A stretch of DNA of 64,000 nt from Betaproteobacteria bacterium UBA5216 (GCA_002412495.1 DHVE01000125.1:25304-89303), one strand, 5' to 3'. Positions 16,331-26,020 are shown, numbered from the stretch's first letter. Program-made: numbers and translations. The notes: generated from the letters alone by a model not told the origin.

Positions 16331-17863
16331 ATGGCTTTTGAAAATTTGCTGAACGAACTGGAAACGCGCCGTGCCAAGGCGCTAGCCATGGGCGGCGCGG
16401 AAAAACTCGCGAAGCGGCGCGTGGCGGGCTTGCTTAACGCGCGTGAACGCATCGATGCGCTATTCGATGCCGGCACGTTCATGGAATCGGGGCTGTTTGC
16501 GACGTCGGTACATCCGCAGGACGCTGAAAAATCACCGGCCGACGGCAAGATCGCAGGCTTCGGTCAGATACGCGGACGCGAGGCGGCGGTGGTGGCGAAT
16601 GATTTCACGGTGATGGGGGCCTCGTCGGCGGCCATCAACATGAAAAAAATTGGCCACATGAAGCGCACTGCGGCGAGTAAAGGTATCCCATTGATTTTAT
16701 TGGGAGAATCGTCTGGTGCGCGATTGCCGGACAACATGGGCGCGCGGGGCATGGGCACGTTGCTGGCGCAGGATCCGCAGCAATATCTGCGCTGTCGCGA
16801 AAGCCCGTGGGTGTCGGCGGCGCTGGGGCTGTGTTACGGCTCATCGACGTGGTACTGCGTGCTGGCGGATTTTAACGTGATGCGCAAGGGCGCGATCATC
16901 GCGGTGTCGAGTTCGTTGCTGGCGTCGTTAGCGATGAACGACAACGTGGAGGCCGAGGAACTCGGCGGTTGGCGCGTACATGCCGAGATCACCGGCTTCG
17001 CCGATCAGGTGGTCGATACGGACGAGGAAGCAATTGACGCGGTAAAAAAGTTTTTGTCGTATCTGCCGTCGAATAACACCGAGGTGCCGCCGGTGGTGCC
17101 GGTGCCCGCCGGATCGGGGGATCGCGCGGCGGAAATACTCAAAATATTGCCCGAGTCGCGCACGCAGGTTTACGACATGCGCAAGGTGCTGCAATGCATT
17201 GTCGATAAGGACAGTTGGTTTGAACTGAAGGCGCGCTTTGGCAAGACCGGCGTGACCGCGCTGGCGCGGCTTGATGGCAAGACCGTGGGCGTGATTGCCA
17301 ATAATCCGCTCTTCAAGGGCGGCGCGCTGGACGCGGATGCCTGCGACAAGATCGTGAGCTTTCTGGTGTTGTGCGATTCGTACAATATTCCGATATTGAT
17401 GTTTGTCGACACGCCGGGTTTTGCCATCGGCGTCGAGGCGGAGCGCAAGCGCGCGCCGGGTAAAATCATGAACTTCATGAACGCGCTGGCGTTGGTGACG
17501 GTGCCAAAGCTCACCGTGCTGGTGCGCAAAACCTATGGCCAAGCGTATATCAACATGGGCGGCGGCCGGAATTCGGATGAGTTTCTGGCGTGGCCCACGG
17601 CGGAGATCAGTTTCATGGATCCGAATTATGCGGTGACCGTGGTGTCGGGCCTCAAGCCCGGCGACCCTGGGTTTGAGGAAAAGAAAGCCACCATGGTGAA
17701 GGACAACTCCGTTTATGACATCGCGTCGGTATACGCGGTGCAGGATGTGATACGCCCCGAGCGGACGCGCGACTACTTGATACGCATGCTTGGCGTGCAT
17801 CAGTTGCGCCTGAGCAAGGGCATCGGCAAACATCTGCTGGCAACCTGGCCCACGAGTTTTTGA
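16331..17863 (+). CDS. Acyl-CoA carboxylase carboxyltransferase subunit (PccB/MccB-like), first copy
   Basis: 510 aa from the ATG at 16331 (GGAAGA upstream). Two crotonase-fold carboxyltransferase halves: N-terminal GESSGARLPDNMG and C-terminal MFVDTPGFAIGVEAE with KTYGQAYINMGGG, which form the acyl-CoA and carboxybiotin sites. The family moves CO2 from biotin to acyl-CoAs such as propionyl- or methylcrotonyl-CoA, or works in decarboxylases. A second, diverged carboxyltransferase gene starts one base after its stop. No biotin carboxylase or biotin-carrier gene is in the window. The two subunits may form a heteromer. Confidence 0.88.
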   Translation: MAFENLLNELETRRAKALAMGGAEKLAKRRVAGLLNARERIDALFDAGTFMESGLFATSVHPQDAEKSPADGKIAGFGQIRGREAAVVANDFTVMGASSAAINMKKIGHMKRTAASKGIPLILLGESSGARLPDNMGARGMGTLLAQDPQQYLRCRESPWVSAALGLCYGSSTWYCVLADFNVMRKGAIIAVSSSLLASLAMNDNVEAEELGGWRVHAEITGFADQVVDTDEEAIDAVKKFLSYLPSNNTEVPPVVPVPAGSGDRAAEILKILPESRTQVYDMRKVLQCIVDKDSWFELKARFGKTGVTALARLDGKTVGVIANNPLFKGGALDADACDKIVSFLVLCDSYNIPILMFVDTPGFAIGVEAERKRAPGKIMNFMNALALVTVPKLTVLVRKTYGQAYINMGGGRNSDEFLAWPTAEISFMDPNYAVTVVSGLKPGDPGFEEKKATMVKDNSVYDIASVYAVQDVIRPERTRDYLIRMLGVHQLRLSKGIGKHLLATWPTSF

Positions 17864-17864
17864 T

Positions 17865-19427
17865 ATGAACTGGAAACCCGAAGCGGATGAAATCAAGGTT
17901 CGTTACCAATGGGCCGATGGATTGGGCGGCGAGGCATCGGTCAAGCGTCACCATGAGCAGGGCCGTCTGACCATTCGCGAACGCATCGCCGGCGTACTGG
18001 ACCCTGCCTCGTTTCAGGAGGTAGGCAAGCTCACTGGCAGCGCCAGTTACGAGGGCGGCAAGCTGCAAAAAGTGGTGCCCGCGCCGTATGTCATGGGGCT
18101 GGGTGAAATCAATGGCCGCCCGGTGGCCATCGGTGGCGAGGATTTCACGGTGCGCGGCGGCACCAGTTGGGGTGGCAATCGGCGCAAGGGCGGGCAGGGG
18201 GGATTTGTCGAAGACCTGGCGTTTCAATACCGCATACCGCTGATCAATTTGATCGACGGCGCGGGCGGCAGCGTGACCTCGGCGCAAAAGCGCGGCTACA
18301 CGGTGTTCCCGGGTATACACGGTTTTGAACGCTCGGTGGAATTGCTGGGTACCGTGCCGGTGGTGAGCGCGGTGATGGGCACGGCGGCCGGTGGGCCGGC
18401 GGGGCGCGCGATTCTGTCGCACTGGTCGGTGATGGTTAAGGGCACCAGCCAGATTTTTGCGGCGGGGCCGCCGGTGGTGGAGCGCTCACTGGGTGAAAAA
18501 GTGACCAAGGAGGCGCTGGGCGGCGCGCCGCTGGCGGTGGATGCGGCGGGCACGGTGGACAACGCGGTGGACAACGAAGCGGACTGTTTTACCGCGATAC
18601 GCCGGTTTTTGTCGTATCTGCCGCAGAATGTGTGGGCGTTGCCGCCGCGCGTGCCGTGTTCCGATCCGGTGGATCGGCGCGAAGCGTCGCTGCTGTCGAT
18701 TGTGCCGCGCGAACGGCGCCAGCCTTATAACATGCGCAAACTGATTTCGCTGATCGTGGATCGCGAGTCGGTGTTTGAAATTCAGCCGACATTCGGCAAG
18801 TCGGTAATTACCTGTTTCGCGCGCATGGATGGCAAGGTCGTGGGCGTGGTTGCGAACAATCCGATGGTGCTGGGCGGCGCAATGGACGTGAAGTCCGCGC
18901 GCAAGCAGACGCATTTTGTCGAGCTGTGCGACACGTTTCATATCCCGCTGATTTTTCTGGTGGACGTGCCCGGCTTCATGGTGGGCACGGCGGCGGAAGC
19001 GGCGGCAACGCTGCGCGAAGGCATGCGCTCGGTGTACGTGGGGTTGCAGGTGACGGTGCCGGTGATGACCGTGGTGATTCGCAAGTGCTACGGCATGGCC
19101 GGGATGGGCACGACGGACAAGAATGGGGTGGATTTCAAGATTGCCTGGCCCAGCGCCGAATGGGGATCATTGCCGGTCGAAGGTGGCGTCGCGGCCGCGT
19201 ACCGGCGTGAATTGGCGGCTGCGCCCGACCCGGCGGCGCGGCAGAAGGAAATCGAGGAAGAATTGCGCCGCTACGCGTCGCCCTTGTTGACGGCGGAGGC
19301 CTTTGCCGTGGAAGATGTGATCGACCCGCGCGATACGCGCCTCTATTTGTGCCGGTTCCTGAATGCGGCGCAGGGGCGTCTGGAAACCAGTCTCGGACCG
19401 AAGTACCGTTGTGGCGTGCGTCCTTGA
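17865..19427 (+). CDS. Acyl-CoA carboxylase carboxyltransferase subunit, second copy
   Basis: 520 aa, also with the two-domain carboxyltransferase fold (NLIDGAGGSVTSAQKRGY in the N-half, FLVDVPGFMVGTAAE and RKCYGMAGMGTTDKNG in the C-half) but clearly diverged from the upstream gene. In the N-terminal site the usual Ser-Gly-Gly/Ala-Arg turn reads GAGGSV, different from GESSGARL of its neighbour, so the pair may have divided roles. Starts one base after the previous stop, so translation is probably coupled. Function as an acyl-CoA carboxylase or decarboxylase cannot be decided without the biotin subunits. Confidence 0.87.
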   Translation: MNWKPEADEIKVRYQWADGLGGEASVKRHHEQGRLTIRERIAGVLDPASFQEVGKLTGSASYEGGKLQKVVPAPYVMGLGEINGRPVAIGGEDFTVRGGTSWGGNRRKGGQGGFVEDLAFQYRIPLINLIDGAGGSVTSAQKRGYTVFPGIHGFERSVELLGTVPVVSAVMGTAAGGPAGRAILSHWSVMVKGTSQIFAAGPPVVERSLGEKVTKEALGGAPLAVDAAGTVDNAVDNEADCFTAIRRFLSYLPQNVWALPPRVPCSDPVDRREASLLSIVPRERRQPYNMRKLISLIVDRESVFEIQPTFGKSVITCFARMDGKVVGVVANNPMVLGGAMDVKSARKQTHFVELCDTFHIPLIFLVDVPGFMVGTAAEAAATLREGMRSVYVGLQVTVPVMTVVIRKCYGMAGMGTTDKNGVDFKIAWPSAEWGSLPVEGGVAAAYRRELAAAPDPAARQKEIEEELRRYASPLLTAEAFAVEDVIDPRDTRLYLCRFLNAAQGRLETSLGPKYRCGVRP

Positions 19428-19497
19428 TTGTGTTGCGGTGTTCCGGGGGAGCTGGATCGTGCCTGACAAAGTGAGTTCATAACGAGGAGGAAACATC

Positions 19498-20514
19498 ATG
19501 ATGTTCAAACGGGCTGCAAGAACATGGGCCGTGCTGTTGCTGGCGGCGGCAACGATGGTGGTTCCGGTGGAGCGCGCCGCGGCGGAAGTGGATGACTTCA
19601 AGGTGTCTCTGCAGTACGGCATCGGTTATCTGCCGCTGGCGATCATGAAGCAGAACCAGTTGATCGAGAAATATCTCAAGGCGGAGGGTCTTGCAACCAA
19701 GGTGAGCTGGACGCAGTTGAGCTCCGCGCAGCCGATGAACGATGCGCTGTTGTCCGGTAATCTGCACGTCGCCTCGGGCGGTACCGCGCCGTTTCTGATT
19801 CTGTGGGGCCGCACGCACGGCGGCTTGAACGTGAAGGCGGTCGCGGCGCTGGCGTCGATGCCGATGTACCTGGTAAGCAATAACCCGAAGGTGAATACGA
19901 TTCGGGATTTCACCGAAACCGACCGCATTTCGATGGCGGGCGCAGGCACGTCGATACAGACGATCGTTCTGCAAATGGCGGCGGCGAAAGAATTTGGCGA
20001 TGCAAACTTCAACAAGTTCAGCACGCAGTATCGCAACCTGTCGCATCCGGACGGGCTGGCGGCCTTTTTGTCGGGCAAGGAAATCACCGCGTATTTTTCC
20101 TCGCCGCCGTTCCAGTATCAGGCGCTGGAAAAACCGGGCGTGCGCCGCATACTGAATTCCTATGACGTCACCAATGGCCCGGCGACGTTTCTGGTGGCGT
20201 GGGCGACCAGCAAGTTCCGTGACGAAAATCCCAAAACGTTTCGGGCATTCGTGAATGCGTGGAAGGAAGCCGAAGCGTTCATCGCCAAAGACAAGCGCGC
20301 GGCGGCCGAACTGTATGTGAAGGAATCCAAGGATCGGAGCGGCGTCGAAGGCATACTCAAGCTGCTGAACGATCCGGAAATTCGCATCACCATGACGCCC
20401 GAGAACACCATGAAATTCTATGAGTTCATGAACAAGGTGGGCACGGTCAAGCCGAAGGCGGCGTCGTGGAAGGATCTGTATTTTCCGGAAGTGCATAACC
20501 TGCCCGGAGGTTGA
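19498..20514 (+). CDS. NitT/TauT-type ABC transporter substrate-binding protein
   Basis: 338 aa; ATG at 19498 or 19501 after GAGGAGG. Signal peptide ending near ERAAA, then the SsuA/TauA-like fold (VSLQYGIGYLPLAIMKQNQLIEKYLKAEG; LLSGNLHVASGGTAPFL). This family captures sulfonates, nitrate, thiamine precursors, aromatic acids and similar small anions. It is followed by the matching ATPase and permease genes, so this is a complete importer. Its place behind an FCD-GntR regulator and two carboxyltransferases suggests an organic acid substrate. Confidence 0.9.
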   Translation: MMFKRAARTWAVLLLAAATMVVPVERAAAEVDDFKVSLQYGIGYLPLAIMKQNQLIEKYLKAEGLATKVSWTQLSSAQPMNDALLSGNLHVASGGTAPFLILWGRTHGGLNVKAVAALASMPMYLVSNNPKVNTIRDFTETDRISMAGAGTSIQTIVLQMAAAKEFGDANFNKFSTQYRNLSHPDGLAAFLSGKEITAYFSSPPFQYQALEKPGVRRILNSYDVTNGPATFLVAWATSKFRDENPKTFRAFVNAWKEAEAFIAKDKRAAAELYVKESKDRSGVEGILKLLNDPEIRITMTPENTMKFYEFMNKVGTVKPKAASWKDLYFPEVHNLPGG

Positions 20515-20518
20515 TGCC

Positions 20519-21331
20519 GTGAATGAAGGGGTAGTAACGCCGGCGCAGGCACCGGTACCACCGCTGCTGGAAGTGCGCGGCGTGACCTTGCAGTACAAAA
20601 CCCGCGATCACCTGGTCACCGCCGCCTACCGGGTGGATTTTGATGTCTATCGTTCCGACCGGTTTGTGATACTGGGGCCATCCGGCTGTGGCAAATCCAC
20701 GCTGCTCAAGGCCGTGGGCGGTTATATGAAGCCCGTCGAAGGATCGATGCTGCTGAATGGCGCCGAAATCGGAAGGCCGGGCGCTGACCGCGTGATGGTC
20801 TTCCAGGAATTCGATCAATTGCTGCCGTGGAAAACGGTCAAGCAGAACGTGGCTTTCGCACTCACGTCGAGCGGCAAGCTTGGCGCGCGCGAGGCCGAGG
20901 CGCGGGCGCTGCATTACATCGACAAGGTCAACCTGACGCGTTTTGCAGACAGTTATCCGCACACGCTGTCGGGCGGCATGAAGCAGCGCGTGGCCATTGC
21001 GCGCGGCATGGCGATGGAGCCGGCCATATTGCTGATGGACGAACCGTTTGCCGCGCTCGATGCGCTGACCCGCCGCAAGATGCAGGACGAGCTGCTGCAA
21101 CTATGGCAGGACACGCGCTTTACGGTGATGTTTGTCACGCACTCGATTCCGGAGGCAGTGCTGCTGGGCAATCGCATCCTGCTGCTGAGTCCGCATCCGG
21201 GCCAGGTCAAGGCGGAGCTTAACAGTGACGGCACCGACCCTGTCGGCGCGGATGGCAAGCCGCTGTCCGCGCGCATCCACGAGCTGCTGTTTGCGCAGAC
21301 GGTCGAAGAGGAGAACGTTCCCCATGGCTGA
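20519..21331 (+). CDS. NitT/TauT-type ABC transporter ATP-binding protein
   Basis: 270 aa from a GTG four bases after the previous stop. Walker A GPSGCGKST (about 55-63), Q-loop VFQEFDQLLPW, signature LSGGMKQRVAIARG, Walker B LLMDEPFAALD, His switch VTHSIPEAV. The Q-loop and DEPFAALD wording are typical of the SsuB/TauB group. It overlaps the permease start by eight bases. It powers uptake of the ligand of the preceding binding protein. Confidence 0.92.
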   Translation: MNEGVVTPAQAPVPPLLEVRGVTLQYKTRDHLVTAAYRVDFDVYRSDRFVILGPSGCGKSTLLKAVGGYMKPVEGSMLLNGAEIGRPGADRVMVFQEFDQLLPWKTVKQNVAFALTSSGKLGAREAEARALHYIDKVNLTRFADSYPHTLSGGMKQRVAIARGMAMEPAILLMDEPFAALDALTRRKMQDELLQLWQDTRFTVMFVTHSIPEAVLLGNRILLLSPHPGQVKAELNSDGTDPVGADGKPLSARIHELLFAQTVEEENVPHG

Positions 21332-22193
21332 GAGCCCGATGGTGGTTCGCGCCGAGTTTGTGCGTGAGGTCAAGGACAGCGCCTATGGCGTGGTGGAAAA
21401 GCCGCTGACCACGGCGGAAAAAGTCTGGAACAACGATGCGTTTCGCAAGGGGTTGCTGCTGGCGGCGATGCTGGTGATCTGGCAGTTGTATGCGGCGTGG
21501 CTGAATAATCCGCTGCTGTTTCCGAAATTTTCGGATACCTTCGCGGCTTTTTACGAGGGCATCAAAAGCGGTGTGTTGCCGCAGCGCGGCTGGTCATCGG
21601 TCAAGGTGCTGGTGCAGGGCTATGGGATCGGGCTGGCGCTCGCGGCGTTGCTCACGGCATTCGCGATCACCTCCCGGCTGGGCACGGATTTGCTGGAGAC
21701 ACTGACAGCCATGTTCAATCCGTTGCCTGCGATTGCGCTGCTGCCGCTGGCGTTATTGTGGTTCGGCCTGGGCAACGCGAGCCTGGTGTTCGTGATCGTG
21801 CATTCGGTGTTGTGGGCTGTAGCGCTGAACACGCATTCCGGATTTTTGTCGGTATCGCAGACGCTGCGCATGGTGGGCCGGAATTACGGTCTCTCGGGGC
21901 TGGGGTATGTGACCAAAATTCTGATTCCGGCGGCGTTTCCATCGATACTGACGGGCATGAAAATCGGCTGGGCGTTTGCGTGGCGCACGCTGATCGCGGC
22001 GGAACTGGTGTTCGGCGTCTCATCGGGATCGGGCGGCCTGGGCTGGTTCATTTACGAGAACAAAAATCAGCTCGACATTCCCAATGTCTTCGCCGGATTG
22101 TTCTCGGTTATCATCATCGGTCTGGTCGTCGAGAACCTGATCTTTCGTCAGATGGAAAAAATAACGGTGCGCCGCTGGGGCATGCAAAGCTGA
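21324..22193 (+). CDS. NitT/TauT-type ABC transporter permease
   Basis: 289 aa from the ATG at 21324 (MAESPMVVRAEF); a frame opening at 21225 lies inside the ATPase gene. A charged cytoplasmic tail of about 50 residues precedes six TM helices, and the EAA-type coupling loop is around VGRNYGLSGLGYVTKILIP. Homologous to SsuC/TauC. One homodimeric permease with the two upstream genes makes a complete importer. Confidence 0.9.
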   Translation: MAESPMVVRAEFVREVKDSAYGVVEKPLTTAEKVWNNDAFRKGLLLAAMLVIWQLYAAWLNNPLLFPKFSDTFAAFYEGIKSGVLPQRGWSSVKVLVQGYGIGLALAALLTAFAITSRLGTDLLETLTAMFNPLPAIALLPLALLWFGLGNASLVFVIVHSVLWAVALNTHSGFLSVSQTLRMVGRNYGLSGLGYVTKILIPAAFPSILTGMKIGWAFAWRTLIAAELVFGVSSGSGGLGWFIYENKNQLDIPNVFAGLFSVIIIGLVVENLIFRQMEKITVRRWGMQS

Positions 22194-22226
22194 GGTGCCG
22201 CCCGCGCCAGTCAATGGAAAGTCGTT

Positions 22227-23207
22227 GTGAATCCAATATTCAAGTTCATGGTGTTGCCGGGCCTCGTATTCGCGTGCGCGGTTATGAGTGGGGGCGCGAT
22301 GGCGCAGGCGTATCCGGCAAAGTCGATCCGCCTGATCGTGCCGCTGGCGCCGGGCGGTGGTAACGACACCATTGCGCGGCTGATCGGGCAAAAAATTTCG
22401 CCGTCGCTCGGTCAACAGGTGGTGGTCGATAATCGCGCGGGCGCGGGCGGTTTGATCGGGGCGGAGATGGCGGCAAAGTCGCCGCCGGACGGCTATACGC
22501 TGTTGCTCGGCAACGTGGCGACCATGACCATCATTCCGAACTCGCAAAAGAAAGTGCCCTACGATCCGCTGAAGGATTTTCAGCCGGTGAGCCTGATCGC
22601 TTCGGCGCCGCTGTTGGTGGTGGTGCATCCGTCGCTGCCGGTGAGTACCATCAAGGAACTCGTATCGTTGTCGAGGGCCAAGCCGGGGGCCATCAACTAC
22701 GCTTCGAACGGCATCGGCACCTCTACGCATCTGGCCACGGAAATGTTTTCCATGATGGCGGGCGTGAAATGGGTGCATGTGCCATACAAGGGTTTGTCCC
22801 TGGCGATGACGGATTTATTAAGCGGGCAGGTACCGCTGATGTTTTCGAGCGCCGTGGCGATGCTGCCGCATGTGAAAAACGGCAAGCTGCGCGCGATTGC
22901 GATGACCGGCACGAGGCGTGCACAAGCCATTCCGGATGTGCCCACCGTAGCCGAGGCTGGGGTGAAAGGTTATGAGTCAGGATCGTGGTATGGCATTGTT
23001 GCGCCATCCAATACCCCGCGCCCGATTATTGACCGGTTGAACAAGGAAATCGTGGCGGTGGTGAAATCGAAAGAAATTCAGGATCGGCTCAATAATGAAG
23101 CGGTCATTCCCAGTGGCAACTCGCCCGAAGAATTCGCCGCGCATATCCGCAGCGAGTTTGAGCGGATGGGGCGGGTGATCCGCGAGGCGAAAATCGTGCT
23201 GGATTGA
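22227..23207 (+). CDS. Bug-family (TctC) periplasmic solute-binding protein
   Basis: 326 aa from a GTG (GGAAAG upstream). Signal peptide ends MSGGAMAQ; mature YPAKSIRLIVPLAPGGGNDT, then VVDNRAGAGGLIGAEMAAK and LSLAMTDLLSGQVPLMF, all hallmark Bug segments. It follows the ABC importer on the same strand, but Bug proteins normally work with TctAB-type tripartite carriers, which are absent here. It may sense or capture the same class of carboxylate. Confidence 0.92.
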   Translation: MNPIFKFMVLPGLVFACAVMSGGAMAQAYPAKSIRLIVPLAPGGGNDTIARLIGQKISPSLGQQVVVDNRAGAGGLIGAEMAAKSPPDGYTLLLGNVATMTIIPNSQKKVPYDPLKDFQPVSLIASAPLLVVVHPSLPVSTIKELVSLSRAKPGAINYASNGIGTSTHLATEMFSMMAGVKWVHVPYKGLSLAMTDLLSGQVPLMFSSAVAMLPHVKNGKLRAIAMTGTRRAQAIPDVPTVAEAGVKGYESGSWYGIVAPSNTPRPIIDRLNKEIVAVVKSKEIQDRLNNEAVIPSGNSPEEFAAHIRSEFERMGRVIREAKIVLD

Positions 23208-23213
23208 GAAAAC

Positions 23214-23238
23214 ACATAACTATTTGTTTTTAAAGTAA
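23214..23238 (-). other. A-rich intergenic motif, copy 3 (reverse orientation)
   Basis: On the minus strand it reads TTACTTTAAAAACAAATAGT followed by TATGT, nearly the same as copy 1 at 1232-1255. It lies just after the Bug stop and before the enoyl-CoA hydratase gene. Confidence 0.45.
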
Positions 23239-23262
23239 TTTATTGCAACAGGCGCCAACACC

Positions 23263-24042
23263 ATGACCGAACCAGTGCTCTATCAGGTGCGCGATCAAAT
23301 CGCGTGGATCACACTCAATCGTCCGGAAGCCATGAATGCGATTTCGGACGCCATTCGCTCTGAAATTCCCAAGGCGCTGGCCCGGGCCGACGCCGACGAT
23401 GCCGTGCGTGTTATTGTCTTCAGCGGAGCGGGTGAGCGCGCGTTTTGCGCGGGTGCCGACGTCAAAGGCTTCAACGCGGTGGAGTCGCTGGTGAAACATC
23501 GTCAGGGCCGCGCGCACACGCACTGGATACTCGCGTTTGATCAGGTGCGCAAACCGATCATCGCCGCGATACACGGCTATTGCCTGGGGGGCGGACTGGA
23601 AATCGCCATGGCCTGTGACATCCGCATCGCGGCCGAAGGCGCCAAGTTCGGCTTGCCCGAAGTGTCGCGCGGCACACTGCCCGGCAGCGGCGGCACGCAG
23701 CGGCTGGCACGCATGGTCGGACTGGGGCGAGCGCTCGATATCGCCTTGTCGGCGGATCACGTGAGCGCGGAGGATGCGTTGCGCATGGGGCTGATAAGCC
23801 GCCTGGTACCGCGCGCCGAGTTGATGACTGCCACCGAAGCCCTGGCGAAACGTATCGCAAGCCACGCGCCGCTATCGGTGTTGTTGGTGAAGGAAGCCGT
23901 GCGCGGCAGTCTCGATACTGATCTGCCGACGGGCTTGCGCATCGAGGCCGACTTATCCACGCTGATTGCCTCGACAGAAGATCGTGTGGAAGCAGGCAAG
24001 GCGTTTCGCGAGAAGCGTAAGCCGGAATTCAAGGGGCGGTAG
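23263..24042 (+). CDS. Enoyl-CoA hydratase/isomerase family protein
   Basis: 259 aa crotonase. AFCAGADVKGFN (about 63-74) and HGYCLGGGLEIAMACD (about 105-120) form the oxyanion hole, and PEVSRGTLPGSGGTQRL supplies the region of the second catalytic Glu found in hydratases. Likely hydrates an enoyl-CoA to the 3-hydroxyacyl-CoA in the cytoplasm. It lies between a Bug gene and etfBA, consistent with a small acyl-CoA catabolic group separate from the main beta-oxidation cluster at 35-48 kb. Exact chain length or substrate unknown. Confidence 0.9.
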   Translation: MTEPVLYQVRDQIAWITLNRPEAMNAISDAIRSEIPKALARADADDAVRVIVFSGAGERAFCAGADVKGFNAVESLVKHRQGRAHTHWILAFDQVRKPIIAAIHGYCLGGGLEIAMACDIRIAAEGAKFGLPEVSRGTLPGSGGTQRLARMVGLGRALDIALSADHVSAEDALRMGLISRLVPRAELMTATEALAKRIASHAPLSVLLVKEAVRGSLDTDLPTGLRIEADLSTLIASTEDRVEAGKAFREKRKPEFKGR

Positions 24043-24080
24043 GCCCAGATGGACGGGCTGTCAGTCCACTTTGTAAATAA

Positions 24081-24100
24081 TCAATTAAAACATTAGGTTA
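24081..24100 (+). other. A-rich intergenic motif, copy 4
   Basis: TCAATTAAAACATTAGGTTA, then CGG, 115 bases upstream of etfB. Same family as the copies at 1232, 6964, 32167 and 51630. Confidence 0.45.
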
Positions 24101-24215
24101 CGGTGGCATTGCCGCGCGTAACGGTTACATCCGCGCCTGCTTTCCGCTAAAATACGTGGCGGTTGCAAAGACTATCCCCAGCAAGTTTCCACTCGTTCCC
24201 TCCAAAGGAGTAGCA

Positions 24216-24965
24216 ATGAAAGTTCTGGTCACGGCCAAGCGCGTGATCGACCCGTATGTGAAGGTGCGCGTCAAATCCGACGGCACCGGGGTCGAGACGG
24301 CCAATATCAAAATGACGATCAATCCGTTTTGCGAAATCGCGGTAGAGCAAGCCGTGCGCATGAAAGAAGCGGGCATCGTTACCGAAATCGTGGTGGTTTC
24401 CATCGGTCCGATTCAGTGCCAGGAAACCATCCGCACGGCGATGGCCATGGGCGCGGATCGCGGCATTCTGGTCGAGATGGCTGAAGAAGCGCAGCCGCTG
24501 GCCGTTGCTAAGATTCTTAAAGCCATTATCGAAAAAGAGCAGCCTCGCTTGGTCATTATGGGCAAGCAGGCGATTGATGATGACTCAAACCAGTGCGGGC
24601 AGATGGTTGCCGCGCTGCTGGGCTGGCCGCAGGCGACGCACATTTCCAACGTGACGATCAACGGCGACACGGCCGACATCACGCGCGAGATCGACGGCGG
24701 GCTGGAAAAGCTTACCGTCAATCTGCCGGCGGTAGTGACGGCCGACTTGCGCCTGAACGAGCCGCGCTACGTCACGCTGCCCAACATCATGAAGGCGAAG
24801 AAAAAGCCGCTCGAAAACATCAAGCCCGATGCACTGGGCGTGGATGTGAAGCCGCGTCTGAAAACGCTGAAGGTTGCCGAGCCTGCGTCGCGCAGCGCCG
24901 GCGTCAAGGTTGCCGACGCCAAGGAACTGGTAGCTAAACTCAAGAACGAAGCGAGGGTCATTTAA
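24216..24965 (+). CDS. etfB: Electron transfer flavoprotein beta subunit
   Basis: 249 aa from the ATG at 24216, preceded by AAAGGAG. Begins [19 protein letters not shown]; contains [16 protein letters not shown] and the AMP-binding stretch [18 protein letters not shown], standard for group I ETF beta. With EtfA it forms the FAD/AMP heterodimer that takes electrons from acyl-CoA dehydrogenases and gives them to ETF-ubiquinone oxidoreductase, which is encoded at 48626-50275. The stop is directly followed by the etfA start. Confidence 0.97.
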   Translation: MKVLVTAKRVIDPYVKVRVKSDGTGVETANIKMTINPFCEIAVEQAVRMKEAGIVTEIVVVSIGPIQCQETIRTAMAMGADRGILVEMAEEAQPLAVAKILKAIIEKEQPRLVIMGKQAIDDDSNQCGQMVAALLGWPQATHISNVTINGDTADITREIDGGLEKLTVNLPAVVTADLRLNEPRYVTLPNIMKAKKKPLENIKPDALGVDVKPRLKTLKVAEPASRSAGVKVADAKELVAKLKNEARVI

Positions 24966-25895
24966 ATGGCTATCCTGGTAATCGCCGAACACGACGGCAA
25001 AAATCTCAAACCCGGCACCACCAACACCATCACCGCGGCGGGCAAGCTCGGTGGCGATGTGACGGTGCTGGTGGCCGGCCACAATTGCGCCGAAGCGGGC
25101 GCCGCGGCGGCCAAGGTCAAAGGTGTCGCCAAGGTGCTGGTCAGCGATGCGCCGCAATTTGAAGGCGCGCTGGCGGAAAACATTACCGCGCTGGTGTTAA
25201 GCGTGGCGAAGAGCTACACCCACATCGTCGCCCCGGCCACCGGCATGGGCAAGAACTTCATGCCGCGCGTGGCGGCGTTGTTGGACGTGCAGCAAATCTC
25301 CGACATCAGCAGCGTGGTGTCGGCGGATACCTTTGTGCGCCCCACCTACGCCGGCAACGTGATGGCAACGGTGCAGTCGTCCGACGCGATCAAGGTCATT
25401 ACCGTGCGCGCCACGGCATTTGATCCGGCTGGTGATGGCGGCTCTGCTCCTGTCGAGGCATTGGCGGCCACCCCGGCAGCGGGCCTGTCCAAATTCAACG
25501 GCCAGGAACTCACCAAGTCGGCACGACCCGAACTCACCGCGGCACGCATCATCGTCTCCGGTGGCCGCGGCATGGGCAGCGCCGAAAACTTCAAGATCCT
25601 CGAGCCGCTCGCCGACAAACTCGGCGCGGCCGTGGGCGCCTCGCGCGCGGCGGTGGATTCCGGCTTCGTGCCGAACGATTATCAAGTCGGGCAAACCGGC
25701 AAGATTGTCGCGCCGGAAATGTATGTCGCCGTGGGTATTTCGGGCGCCATTCAGCACCTGGCGGGGATGAAAGACAGTAAAGTCATCGTCGCCATTAACA
25801 AGGACGCTGAAGCGCCGTTGTTCTCGATCGCCAGTTACTGGATCGTGGATGATTTGTTCAAGGTGGTGCCGGAGCTGGTGACCGAGTTGGGTTAA
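24966..25895 (+). CDS. etfA: Electron transfer flavoprotein alpha subunit
   Basis: 309 aa, starting immediately after the etfB stop. The C-terminal FAD domain carries [15 protein letters not shown], then [19 protein letters not shown] and [17 protein letters not shown], ending with [14 protein letters not shown], all canonical. Partner of EtfB; electrons from FadE (35750-38230) and the acyl-CoA dehydrogenase at 27090-28874 are expected to pass through it. A hairpin terminator follows at 25944-25975. Confidence 0.97.
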   Translation: MAILVIAEHDGKNLKPGTTNTITAAGKLGGDVTVLVAGHNCAEAGAAAAKVKGVAKVLVSDAPQFEGALAENITALVLSVAKSYTHIVAPATGMGKNFMPRVAALLDVQQISDISSVVSADTFVRPTYAGNVMATVQSSDAIKVITVRATAFDPAGDGGSAPVEALAATPAAGLSKFNGQELTKSARPELTAARIIVSGGRGMGSAENFKILEPLADKLGAAVGASRAAVDSGFVPNDYQVGQTGKIVAPEMYVAVGISGAIQHLAGMKDSKVIVAINKDAEAPLFSIASYWIVDDLFKVVPELVTELG

Positions 25896-25902
25896 ATCTG
25901 GG

Positions 25903-25950
25903 GTGCGGTGCAAGTGTTTATTGCCACCGCTGTAGTCAAAGGAGGGGCGC
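25903..25950 (+). repeat. Dispersed intergenic segment, copy B
   Basis: Shares GTGCGG, GTTTATTGCCACCG and TCAAAGGAGG, in order, with the spacer at 2734-2783. Here it is downstream of etfA and runs into the terminator hairpin rather than into a start codon. Confidence 0.45.
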
Positions 25951-25975
25951 GATTCGCAAGAGTGGCGCCCTTTTT
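25944..25975 (+). terminator. Rho-independent terminator of etfBA
   Basis: Stem GGGCGC (25945-25950) with GCGCCC (25965-25970), a 14-base loop, then TTTTTG. Placed 50 bases after the etfA stop. Confidence 0.75.
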
Positions 25976-26020
25976 GTTGGGCGACGGATAATGTGGCATA
26001 TCCTGCGAAGGAAAACGAGC

